Below are positions 10,054 through 20,605 of a DNA stretch of 64,000 nucleotides, piece by piece. The position numbers and the translations under genes are program-made. Location: assembly GCF_024139115.2 (NCBI RefSeq), contig NC_085140.1, positions 230,013,871-230,077,870 of the forward strand. The letters run 5' to 3'. The DNA is from Armigeres subalbatus (Eukaryota; Arthropoda; Insecta; Diptera; Culicidae). Positions within the stretch are counted from its first letter, which is position 1. The number at the start of each line of letters is the position of its first letter. The notes under the pieces are model-generated. The model searched no databases. It saw only the letters and a program-made list of their open reading frames with translations, and was not told the DNA's origin.

Positions 10054-12170
10054 CACTAGTGTTCATACCCTGCCCTTCGTATTATTCCCTCCAAAGCGAT
10101 GTTGAATAGCAGACACGAGAGACCATCACCTTGCCGTAACCCTCTACGCGTTTCGAAGGGACTCGAGAATGCCCCTGAAACTCGAACTACGCACATCACC
10201 CGATCCATCGTCGCCTTAATCAACCGTATCAGTTTGTATCATATGTGACTTTGAAGTCGATGAATAGATGATGTGTGGGCATGTGGGATGTGTATTCGTG
10301 GCATTTCTGAAATACCTGACGTACGGCGAACACCTGGTCTGTGGTAGAGCGTTCACCCATAAATCCCGCGTGGTACTGTCCCACGAACTCTCTTGCAATT
10401 GGTGTTAGTCGGCGACATAACATTTGGGAGAGTACCTTGTAGGCGGCGTTAAGCAATATGATTGCGCGGTAGTTGCTACAATCCAGCTTATCGCCCTTTT
10501 TGTAGATGGGACACACGATACTTTCCATCCACTCTTGCGGCAGAACCTCATCCTCCCAAACTCCCAATTTAGATAGACCCAGTGCAGCGCTCTAGCCAGT
10601 GCCCCACCACCGTGTTTAAACAGCTCTCCTGGTAGTTGGTCAACTCCAGGGGCTTTATTGTTTTTCAGCCGGCTTATCTCCTCCTGGATTTCCTGGAGAT
10701 TCGGAGCGGGAAGTCGCATGGCCGGCTTGCGTGCTCCTATTTAGGTTCATTTCCATACCGCCATCGCTGTCTGTTATATCGCCATTCAGGTGCTCTTTGT
10801 AGTGCTGACGCCACCTTACGCTCGTTTATTAAAAGGTTCCCGTTTATGTCCATACACATATCGGTCTGTGGCACGTGGCCCTTACGTGAACGGTTTAACT
10901 TCTCATAGAACTTTCGTGCGTTATTGGCGCGGTACAGTTCCTCCGTCTCTTCACGGTCTCGATCTTCCTGCTGGCGCTTTTTCCTCCGAAAAATCGAGTT
11001 TTGTCTGTTCCGCGCCCGTTTGTATCGTGCCTCGTTCGCCTTCATGAGGTGTTGCAGCAATCTCGCCTATGCTGCATTCATCTCCGCATTCTTCTAACTA
11101 CTCACATTCGCCTTCATACCAGTCGTTTCTCTGATCCGGGGCCACCGTGCCTAGTGCAGCGGTTGCGGTACTTCCAATGGCGGATCGAATATCTCTCCAG
11201 CCATCTTCAAGAGATGCTGGGCCTAGCTGCTCCTCCTTTGGGAGTGCCACTTCCAGCTGCTATGCGTAGTCTTGGGCTAGTCTACCGTCTTGTAGCCGCC
11301 CAATGTTTAGCCGCGGCGAACGACTCCGATGCGCGTTGTACACCGTCGAGAGTTTTTAGCGCAGACATACTGCAACGAGGTAGTGGTCGGATTCAATATT
11401 CACACTGCGGTAAGTGCGTACGTTCGTGATGTCCGAGAAGAATTTACCGTTGATTAGAACGTGGTCGATTTGGTTTACCGTTACTTGATTAGGTGATTTC
11501 CATGTCGCCTTGTGGATATTCTTGCGGGGGAAGAAAGGTCTTCGGACTACCATTCAGCGGGAGGCGGCAAAGTTTATGCATCGTTGGCCGTTGTCGTTCG
11601 ATACGGTATGCAGACTATCCGGTCCGATGACCGGTCTATACATTTCCTCCCTTCCTACCTGAGCGTACATGTCACCGATGACGATTTTGACGTCCCACAG
11701 TGGGCATCCATCGTATGTCTGCTCCAGCTGTGCATAGAACGCTTCTTTCTCCTCGTCGGATCTACTTTCGTGTGGGCACGTTGATGATGCTATAGTTGAA
11801 GAAACGGCCTTTTATCCTCAGCATGCACATCCTTGAGTTGTTTGGCTGCCACCCAATCACACATTGGCGCATCTTGCCCAACACTATGAAGCCGATTCCC
11901 AGCTCATTGGTGGTGCCACAGCTTTGGTAGAAGGTAGCCGTTCTATGCCCGCTTTTTCACACTTTCTGTCCTGTCCAGCATATTTCCTGCAGCGCTACGA
12001 TGTCGAAGTTGCGGGGATGCAATTCATCTTAGATTATCCTGTTCCAAGCTTGTTATTCAGAACAATCGTACCGGGTTGCAAATTTGGCATAATTTTCAAG
12101 TTCTTCTTTCTTGGCTGTAGTGACAAGAGATAGTCTCTTGTCTAAGTCCGCCAGAAGTGCTCGCACATTA

Positions 12171-13830
12171 GCTGCAAATGTTGCCAACGTTCGAGGTGAC
12201 TAGCCTAGTAGACTAGCGACTCTGGGGCCTTGAAATCCCATTGTCCGTTGGTCTTGGATATATGCAAAAAAAGTAATGGGTAATGTTTTAAACATAACCG
12301 CGAGTAGACATAGAACTTGAATAATCGTAACGTATCTACATTTAACTTTTGAATTAATGAGGTTTGATTGGTATAAGTATTGGAAACGACAACATTCATA
12401 CTATGTAGAATAATTAGCGATTTGTTTTTTCAAAACTTCTAGAAATGAAACCAACATTTAAATACATAATTAGCTTCGCTTTATTTCTAACTATTAAACC
12501 CTTATGAGCAAATGTGTATCATTTAATTGCCAATGCCTTCTGCGAATGAATGAAAATAATTATTTTTAATCAAATTTCTGTATTCAGTTGATCAGTACTG
12601 TAGTTTTTTTTTGCTACGGAATCAGAACTGTAATGGTATAACCCTGTTTTAATGTAATTGTCGTTTAGTACCAACCCAACTTAACATATGGTCAGTCATA
12701 TGCCATGACTCATTCCCATCCCGGAATGATGTGGATTATTAAACCAATCACTTTTCCTGAGCTATTTTTATTATTCTTCATCCACCACCGCTGCCCTCGC
12801 AGCGTCAGCCATCATCGATGTCTAGCCGTGAGCTCCGAGCGATGCGATGGGCAATTGCATCGATCGTAACCGACACCACTGCATCCGACCATCATCATGC
12901 ATAGAATGGCAAAAAAATGTGCTCTCTTTTTTCACGCACACTCGCAGATCCACCGTGAGCTCTCCCACTGGCGACTGCATGCTGTGTAGGTAAAAAAATG
13001 CGAGAAAAAATGCGCGAGCATAAAGCACGTCAGTACGCGCTGCTGTCACAAACTGCAATGACTCGCACACGGAAGGCACTGCTTCTTTTATGCACAAATT
13101 AAATCTTGCGGTGGATCCGAAGGCACGTGGCAGTGCATTCTGATGTCCGTGTTAGGAATGCACGAGATTGATTATATATGAAATTTTTATTGGCCTTGAC
13201 AAGAATTGAAATTTTCAATAGCTTATCGTTAACAATCTTAAGTTTCAATGAAGTTGGAAAATTGCTGGAGAGTGTCCGAGTCGATTGATGTATAAATCTT
13301 AAAAATCCATCGAAAGATAAAGGCGCTAGTAACGTTCAAAATCTTCCCTTTCAGCGTAACGCTCTCGATTTCTAAAAATCTAAATGACACCCAGTATAGT
13401 AATGAAAGACGTAAGTCCTACGTCAAAAACTCATGAAGCTCGTGAGTGAAGTTCGTGGCATTATTATCAGGGCAGATGTGATGTGCCATACTTCGACAAC
13501 TGATGAAACTTCTTAATACAGCCAAGAAAGCACTTGTTGTCAGGCGCTTCGGTCTGCATCACTCCTGTCATTGCAAAGGAAGACGATGATACAATTCTGG
13601 GTTCAACTAGGTTTCCCATCAGCTCTGTTGTTCCTGCTAAAGACGAGTCACGTGCCGGACAGTGTCCCGTGAATTGGGTAACCAATAAGGATGAGCAACC
13701 AATAATAGAGCAGTCCTGCTTGATCAATGTGACGCAGATCGACATGCATGGTTCCGATTAGTTTCTTAGTGAGTTCGTTTTTATCGGAAAATATAATAAA
13801 GTATAATAATAATTTAGATCTAAACAGTTG
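12171..13830. other. Intronic sequence; GC-richer block near 12780-13130
   Basis: No gene recognised. The block at about 12780-13130 is clearly richer in G+C than its surroundings and holds frames on both strands without family resemblance. A pair of overlapping frames at 13467-13761 on opposite strands also resembles nothing known. A regulatory role cannot be argued from sequence alone. Confidence 0.35.
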
Positions 13831-13837
13831 TTTACGG

Positions 13838-14053
13838 CCATAGATGATAGTCAGTGCGATTCTTGGTCCGGCACTTCCTGGACATAGTGTATCCATTGTA
13901 CTTGCCACTCAAGATACATACTCATGCAATGGTGGGCATAGAAAAACTTTTTCAATTAATAACTGAGGAAATGCCAATGGCGTACTAATTTGAAAAACCA
14001 GGCCAGTTGCAGTCCCAGTCGGGATGTAGAGCCATAGAAATAGAAGAAGGATC
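13838..14053 (+). mobile_element. Second SINE family, 5'-truncated copy
   Basis: Shares its body (GTGCGATTCT-GGTCCGG, GGGCATAG/GGACATAGTGTATC, TCATGCAATGGTGGGCATAG, ending in an AGAAGAAGGA tail) with the copy split between 14180 and 17485. The head seen in that copy is missing here. tRNA-derived by its B-box-like GCGATTCTTGGTCC. Confidence 0.65.
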
Positions 14054-14698
14054 AAATAGTTCTGCAACCTCACAGTACACGGGTTGTTTCGTGATTGAGT
14101 TGTTGTTCGGTTGATTCACTGGAAATGTGGAACAATCCTAACACCTTCATGGCATCGCTCACTTCACAGAGACACCTGTCTCCTGGGGTCTCCAGTAGCC
14201 TTGCGAGCAGAGGCGTAGGATTGCCAATCTGCTGATGGCAAGTGCGATTCTCGGTCCGGTTTAAGCTGTTTTCGGCTTGGAGACTTTCTCGACAACCTGG
14301 GCATAGTGTATCAATTATACTTGCTACATATATACACATTAGAGTGATTCAAATTTTGACATTTTTGCCCCCCGATGCTTAAACGATTGTATTTGCCTTT
14401 TTATTAACTCACCTAAATTTTTAGCTAATTTGGATGTAAATTGAGAGAGCACGCGCGGTTTGAAGTTTGTATGAATATTGCTATGAAAACAGTAACTTTC
14501 ATGTAATTTTTTTTTAACTTTATTAATGTGTTTTTTTAATTCTCGGAAGTTTTATGGAAAACCGTTCCCCAACGTTTTCCTTTAAGCTCTAAAACATATG
14601 AGTACATCGGCCACATAAGAAATTTTACAAGGAAACAGGCCGTTTTTGTTGCGAAACGATTTGATGATCACAAGAAAAGTTATTAGGGAAATACTGAA

Positions 14699-16964
14699 CA
14701 GTCTTCAAGGTGCAGCCCCGCGCAAATGTTTATCCGTGCTGCCGTACTCGAATGAACATTCGCTTCGGGTTCGAACGTGCACTCGTAAAAATGAGCATGA
14801 ACCCGAGCGTAGGCTGGATGCTCATGTTTTGCACCGCGCTCACAGCGGCGCTCGAACATTGATGTTTTCAGCGCGGCTGTGAGCGCCGCTTTGAGCACGG
14901 CACAAAACATCGGTTACAATCAACAGACATTGCTTGGTTGAATTGGGTAAGCATTTTGGTGTTGAAACTCTAGTTATTGAAGTTCAATGGTTTGATGATA
15001 CTTTGTTCGTAAAAGTAAAAAGGAACTTATTATGCGCATAGATGTTTAAAATATCTTCAATGACAGAGTAAAAGGACATTCTACGAAAAACATAAGCATA
15101 AGAAAAGTCCAACCCCGTACTTCTAACCATTTTTAATTGAATAGCCTTTAGACCTGCTGAGAAGAGTTTCAAAAAAAAATCGGTTGCTTCCCCGTGTAAT
15201 TTTTTGTTTTAAATATTGTCTTAACGCTTCTTCTTCGATTTTGTAAAAGGTGGGAACTTTATGTAATTTCCTTTAAAAGTTGCACTACTTGCACTGACAT
15301 GACACAAGTGAAAAATTGTGTTATGAATGTGTATACTGGGGTCGCTTTTTTAGCATATTTCATGAATCACGCGATTTTTTAAGCACATTTCGATATTCAC
15401 GTCGTTTTTTTTCTACGCGGATGTACGTGGAACGTATTCCCCTCGCAAAGACCGACCTCATTGTATTTGATTCAAGCGAGTAGGAACGCGGTTGTATTTT
15501 AAAATGCCGCTAAAGTTTACGATATTGGAGGACGGTTTTGTAATCCGTGATTTTTTTTTACCTTCAGTCATTATCAAAGTACATCATCGAAAAACATGTT
15601 CAAATAATCAAATATGGATCGTATATTTTGTGTATGCTGGGTACTTGAACCAGAACCCAAAATTTATAGAATTTTACGTTATGTGACTAAATTGTCCCGC
15701 ACTGAGGGCTTTCTCTCTACTTGGGATGGAAATGTGTGTACATATTTTGGCAATGCAACAATCAGGAGTATTCAATTCACGATTATATAAACCTCCATGA
15801 ATGTAATGAATTCTATAATATGTATATAATGTTCAACACAATTTATTGAGGGTTTGTGGAAAACAAAATAAGTTGACACATAGTTTACAATATCGAAACT
15901 TTTTTTTTCTCTTCTTCAATGGGTCTACATTTCAACTGCAACTTGACCTGTTTTCAACTAAGTGCTCCCTATTAGCATTTAAAGGAACCGTTATAATTGC
16001 CTGCTATTGAATACATGTGTTTTGTGTATCTTATGCAGCAAACACAATGAATACACACTTAACTCATTTCACCGTATTCGGTAAATTTTACCGAAATCTC
16101 AACAGCAGAACTGTTCGGTAATTTATTTTACAGATTTTTTGTAATTTTTTTCCATTGCCCAACTGTCAAAATCACCGAAATCAGTTAAATTATTTACCGA
16201 ACAGTTCTGCTGTTGAGATTTCGGTAAAATTTTACCGAATTCGGCGATTTATTTTAAGTGTATACTATGCCCAGGGCGTCAAAAATGATTCCCCCACGAA
16301 AACACTCTAGACTGGACCCAAACATTTTTAGGAAGATTTTATATTTCATTTGTTTCCCCAGTTGAGTTTCATTCTTTTAATGAAGCTGGATAGAAACAAT
16401 AATGTTATGTACATTTTTGCTAACACACTAAATTTTCATGTTGAAGCTAGTTTGCTTCACGTTTTGGATTATTTTCAACAATAAAACATAACACGCTTGC
16501 TTTTCACATACTAAAGGGCCACGCAGCATGAGTACTTTTGCGAACGTTTTGACTGTTTTCCCGTTTTGACACACGCAAATGCAAATGCTGAAAGCACAAC
16601 TTGTTTTCATCTACCAACTCCGATTCATCTTTTTTTGCTATGCCGCTCAACTATGGCGAATACGAAACGTGCCGCATAATCGTAAAGCATGCTCGGCCCA
16701 AAACCTATTCTCACAGCCTCAGTTCTCAGCCTAAGCACACAGTCTGAGCACACAGCATACTGGATGAGCACACAGCCTGAACACACAGCCCAAGTTTTGA
16801 ACTTGAGCTCGAGCCTGAGCTGAGCCGCACCGCGTTCATTTTTCGCACCCATGTTCGATGCTGATGGTGAACACAAGCTTGAAGGAGAACGCGCGTTCGG
16901 GATGAACATGAACTTGCAAAAACTACACTCAGGCTCAGCGCCGCTCATGTTTTCGTGAAGACTG
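14699..16964. mobile_element. Nested hAT-like element
   Basis: A 2266-bp insertion inside the element at 14340-17342. Ends are CAGTCTTCA and TGAAGACTG, with a perfect 8-bp duplication ATACTGAA (14691-14698, 16965-16972). Both subterminal regions are GC-rich and full of short repeats such as GAGCACACAGCCTGA (about 16735-16790) and GAGCGCCGCT, typical of hAT subterminal transposase-binding clusters. The frame of 196 codons on the minus strand across 16625-17215 spans the element boundary and is not a transposase. Non-autonomous. Confidence 0.82.
16054..16262. mobile_element. Inverted-repeat MITE within the nested hAT-like element
   Basis: Arms of about 75 bp (GGTAAATTTTACCGAAATCT ... AGATTTCGGTAAAATTTTACC, and AACAGCAGAACTGTTCGGTAA mirrored) surround a spacer of about 55 bp; outer ends read CACTTAA / TTAAGTG. 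It is a third nesting level. The target duplication is ambiguous. Confidence 0.65.
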
Positions 16965-18081
16965 ATACTGAATCGTGGGAAATTCAATTTAACGCGTAAA
17001 AGAATAACATCAATATCAATTACTAGCATTTTTGTTTTCTTCATAACTTTGCTTACAAACGAGAAATCGCTTCGCAACAACAACTGCCTTTCAGTTAGAA
17101 AAGTATTCTTTGTATGCAATGTTTTGATTATATTTAAATAGTTCATGGGCAATTGGGCCACCTCACGGAACAATCTTCCACATAAGGGTAAGTTTTCACA
17201 GTAATTTCCATACAAACTTCAAATGACGTGTGCACAGTCAAATTACATCCAAAATTGCTAAAGATGTAGGAGGATTATAAAAATGGCAAATGCAATCGTT
17301 GTAGCATCGGGGGACAAAAAAGTCAAAATTTGAATCACTCTAATACACATTCATGCAATGGTGGGCATAGAAAAGCCTTCAATTAATAACTAAGGAAACA
17401 CTAGAATATTAAGTTGAAAAGCAGGCCAAGTTCTAGTTGGCATGTAAGTCCATGGAAGAAGAAGAAAAAGAAGAAGAAGAAGACACCAGTCTTTACTGTT
17501 CTTGTGATTGCATGTGTTGCAAAAATCCTCAGAATTTGTGTAAATGAAATCCAACGCGAACTAGTTCAGATTTTACTTAAATTTGTTCCTTACCGAACCA
17601 ATTGGTTCACATTGAGTTCCAAACACCTTAATGGAACTTCAAAGTTCAGTTTTACGCTCCCACCATACAAAAAATACCAAAATGCGAGCTGATTAAGTCA
17701 GAATATCCCCTCTTATCCGAACGTTTGGTTGCTTGGGGTATTACTTCTACGTGAAGTTAAACAATTCACAATGATATGGATATGCTAATATCATCTTAGA
17801 CATATATGTTCATGATAATTAGAGGCGAAAGTCTAGATTTGATAAGTTCCGTTAGGATAAGGCAGGTATGAAGAATGTTCTATAGAAGTGGATCTGAAAG
17901 CGAGCGGAGGGCATTATTTGTGATGGTATAAATCTTACAACCTTCTTTTTGCCAAACTCCTGTACGAAATGTAGTGTGGAAACTGATATCTCTCCACTGG
18001 TCTCGCTTTTGACGGATATTACATACGGTAAAATTTCCGTGAAAAAAAGAGGACAATATGATTTTACTCAGTCACTGAGTA

Positions 18082-18270
18082 GGGAGACGGCAGGTATTTT
18101 CGTCTGTTCGTCATAGTCTCGAAAACCAATAAAAGAGACGCTTTTTTGTAAAACTCATACGTACCAAATCGTAAACTCAGGAGAAACGTTCGGCTATAGT
18201 GCTTTATATATACGTTGCTTTCGTTGGTTTTAGCCCCTATGACGATGGACGGAAATACCTGCCGTGTCCC
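18082..18270. mobile_element. TA-flanked MITE (GACACGGCAGGTATTT family)
   Basis: Inverted ends GGGAGACGGCAGGTATTTTC and the complement of GGGACACGGCAGGTATTTCC, with the similarity extending about 40 bp (TCGTCATAG on both arms), flanked by TA (18080-18081, 18271-18272). 189 bp, non-coding. Confidence 0.65.
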
Positions 18271-18409
18271 TAGTGTGTATCTTACTTTTACTTTCACTGC
18301 ACTTTTCTTTCACTAAAAGATTATCGATTTATTCGCATCGTGGATGAGTTCAATAAAAATTACTCGATTCGTGCTGCAACACTGCTTATATTAGCATCTT
18401 GAGAGATGA

Positions 18410-18677
18410 TCCAGTTTTCCGCGAGCGGTAATGGCCGCCAGCTTGCCTGCGGGTTAGTCTCTGATTTGACGTTTCTGGAGGTCAACTGCACCCACCATTC
18501 CAGCATTTAGATCAATGTGGTATATAAGAAGGCTTGAATTCACTGAATCAGCACCTTCTTATATGCAACATTGGTCAGAATGTTCGGAGCGGTGGGTGCA
18601 GTTGACCTCCAGAAACGTCAAATCAGAGACTAACCCGCAGGGAAGCTGGCGGCCATTACCGCTCGCGGAAAATTGGA
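18410..18677. mobile_element. Long-arm palindromic MITE
   Basis: Arms of about 110 bp: TCCAGTTTTCCGCGAGCGGT with GGCGGCC and GTTAGTCTCTGATTTGACGT are mirrored on the right side. The centre carries ATATAAGAAGG mirrored as CCTTCTTATAT. Foldback structure, no coding capacity, duplication unresolved. Confidence 0.7.
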
Positions 18678-20152
18678 TACAAATTATGAGTAGATTCCTT
18701 TTAACTTGTGCAACACGATTGATTGTTGCATCAATGTCACGAGATGTCGCGTCGTTACAGTTGTCGCATCCAATAGCTCCGAAGGGTTTTAGAGAGACTA
18801 CTAAAGCAATTGAGCGTCGAAATGCTATGATGGTCTCGCTTTTTTATCTTAGACGGAATAATTTTTATACAATACTTGATTTCGACATTATTTTCATTGT
18901 GATGATTGATTAGTGAAATTTAAATCTATGGGAAAGGCATTCCTTATTTCTTACCCAAGAGAATACCTCATGGTTTGCTAGTCACACCTGGTCCCTTTCA
19001 TTGACTCATACTGCTACAACAAGCGATTTCAACAATAAACTCTTAATGAAACTCTGCCTTCTGCCAATACAAGGAGCATCGAACAACAGTGGTTGATATG
19101 ATCGCCGTAATCCTATTCACTTATTTTGACCCTAATTGAGTTTTTGTACACAAACACAAATGGGAAGCGAACAGTTTAGATAAATTGGAAAACTTCGCAG
19201 CTCCTGTCTGATTCGAAGCGATGAATTTTATCACGTACAACGGTTAACCGCTGAGCGCAACAGATTGAAGTTGGTTTTATTCCGCGGAAGACCAAGTTGA
19301 ACATGGAAAAATGCACGATAAAAAGAACATAAATATGGGCAAAAAAACACGGAGAGCACTACAGCGGGTGTACGATGAAAATGGAAAATTGATTATAATT
19401 TAGAATATTATGGAAGGACATAAACTTGGAACGGCTTTGGGATAATAATGAAACTGCAGTTCTCAAGTACTTTCGGATTACGCTATAATACTTTGCAGAT
19501 TACATGAAAATCATTAGACCATGTATATTTGCTTTCTTTAACTTCAGTAAAACATAACCTTGAGCAGCTCCGAAAAATACGTTTTGGTCTATGATTTTCG
19601 TACACTTTTTTTTGCAGTGATAAAACATCGATTTTCGGCTCTAAAATGTGTTCATCTGATACATTTTGCATAACCATTCTAGTCACAATATTAAGGATCC
19701 CACGATGTCAAACCGCATTACACCGCACCGCTCAAAGGACTCTAAAGGAAAGCTTGTCTTCGCGGAAAGATTTTCCGATTGGAATGGGAAACGTCTTCTG
19801 TGCCAATACAAAATTGATAATAACGCTTCTGTCGTCCATAATCGTAGCGTTTCTATTCCATGTCGTCTGAGTAAGCTTTTCTAGAAACATCTTCTCTATA
19901 ATGCTTCCTACTAGTTAATACGGTTTCCGGTTAGTTCTACTATAACGAGCTTATTGGGGAACGCGGTTCTATGAGCGTTACGCAGCAATCTTCTTTAGAA
20001 GTACCAATTAATGTATGCATGGCGCTATAACAGGATTGCAAAGGATTTTCAATCGTGTGGCAGCTTTGTTTGATTGCAACATTTCTCAACAAACTATAAC
20101 CGGCGTTTTTGCACTTACTTCTCTGAATAGGGAAAATAATTTTCATGCATGT

Positions 20153-20443
20153 CTTCTTCTCTTCTTATTGGCATTACATTTACACACTGGGACAGAGCCG
20201 CCTCGCAGCTTAGTGTTCATTAAGCACTTCCACAGTTGTTAACTGCGAGGTTTCTAAGCCAGGTTACCATTTTTGCATTCGTAAGTCATGAGGCTAGCAC
20301 GATGAAACTTTGACGCCCAGGGAAGCCGATACAATTTCCAATCCGAAAATTGCCTAGACCGGCACCGGGAATCGAACCCAGCCACCCTCAGCATGGTTTT
20401 GCTTTGTAGCCGCGCGTCTTACCGCACGGCTAAGGAGGGCCCC
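20153..20443 (-). mobile_element. Feilai-like SINE, copy 3 (full length, minus)
   Basis: Complete reverse-oriented copy: TTC-repeat tail at the left, B box complement (GGAATCGAACC near 20368) and GGGCCCC end at the right. Flanked by an imperfect duplication TTTCATGCATG / TTTCATGTATGC. It directly abuts a minus-strand member of the second SINE family. Confidence 0.88.
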
Positions 20444-20451
20444 TTTCATGT

Positions 20452-20605
20452 ATGCATCTTGTGCGTATAAAAATGAATACACTATGTAAAGGCAGTCAAG
20501 AATGTTTCCTACCCGAAAACATCCTGGAACGAACCGATAATCGAACTCACCATCTCTGGATTGAATCCTACGCCTTTGCTCGCAAGGTAAGGAGACCCAT
20601 GATTT
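20452..20605 (-). mobile_element. Second SINE family, minus-strand 5' part
   Basis: The reverse complement gives the tRNA-like head (CCTTGCGAGCAAAGGCGTAG; GAGTTCGATTATCGG; GGATGTTTTCGGGTAGGAA; TACATAGTGTATTCATT) seen in the copy at 14180. The 3' body and tail are missing; the break coincides with copy 3 of the Feilai-like SINE. Confidence 0.65.

Larger units (their letters stand above)
8758..12170 (-). pseudogene. RTE-type LINE, copy A (endonuclease-reverse transcriptase, dead)
   Basis: Minus-strand non-LTR retrotransposon. Read from 12.17 kb downward it shows an APE-like endonuclease (IDHVLINGKFF, then ESDHYLV with the catalytic SDH, about 11360-11550), a basic linker, and reverse transcriptase blocks (PGVDQLPGELFKHG; PIYKKGDKLDCSNYRAIILL; GFMGERSTTDQV; LFIDFKVTYDT, about 10229-10719). 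The active-site block reads FADYIDIM instead of a FADD/YADD motif, and a hAT MITE is inserted just beside it. The C-terminal region (RLQWAGHVARMSD; RRRGAQRARWIDQV) ends near 8764. Endonuclease plus RT without RNase H and this C-terminus suggest the RTE clade (JAM1-like in Aedes), by family knowledge. Multiple frameshifts make it inactive. Confidence 0.8.
14340..17342. mobile_element. hAT-like non-autonomous element, long copy (contains a second element)
   Basis: Terminal inverted repeats start TAGAGTGATTCAAATTT and the mirror is at the right end. A perfect 8-bp duplication, ATACACAT, flanks it (14332-14339 and 17343-17350). Without its nested insertion (14699-16964 plus one duplication) the backbone is about 730 bp, matching the 668-bp relative at 25926-26593 along its length (shared TGGGAAATTCAATTTAAC block). 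No transposase frame. Eight-base duplications fit hAT; the TAGAG terminus is not the usual CAG of hATs, so the superfamily is inferred. Confidence 0.8.
14180..17485 (+). mobile_element. Second SINE family, copy split by a hAT-like insertion
   Basis: The left part (about 14180-14339) has a tRNA-like head (AGTAGCCTTGCGAGCAGAGG, then GTGCGATTCTCGGTCCGG). The right part (17351-17485) continues with TCATGCAATGGTGGGCATAG and ends in a GAA-type tail. Comparison with the copy at 13838 shows that the two parts were contiguous before a 3003-bp element inserted with an ATACACAT duplication. Confidence 0.75.
17486..20140. other. Intronic sequence with two MITEs, no recognised gene
   Basis: Apart from the elements at 18082-18270 and 18410-18677, this stretch is AT-rich with only short frames. 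A 132-codon plus-strand frame at 18515-18913 begins inside the second MITE and has no family resemblance. Confidence 0.4.

Noticed and set aside
12780..13130. Possible promoter or CpG-rich regulatory region
   Set aside because: GC-richer than its surroundings, but no TATA, Inr or adjacent coding exon; not enough evidence to call a promoter.
16625..17215. 196-codon minus-strand frame
   Set aside because: It crosses the right boundary of the nested hAT-like element and is made of its subterminal repeats; no transposase motif and no start context.
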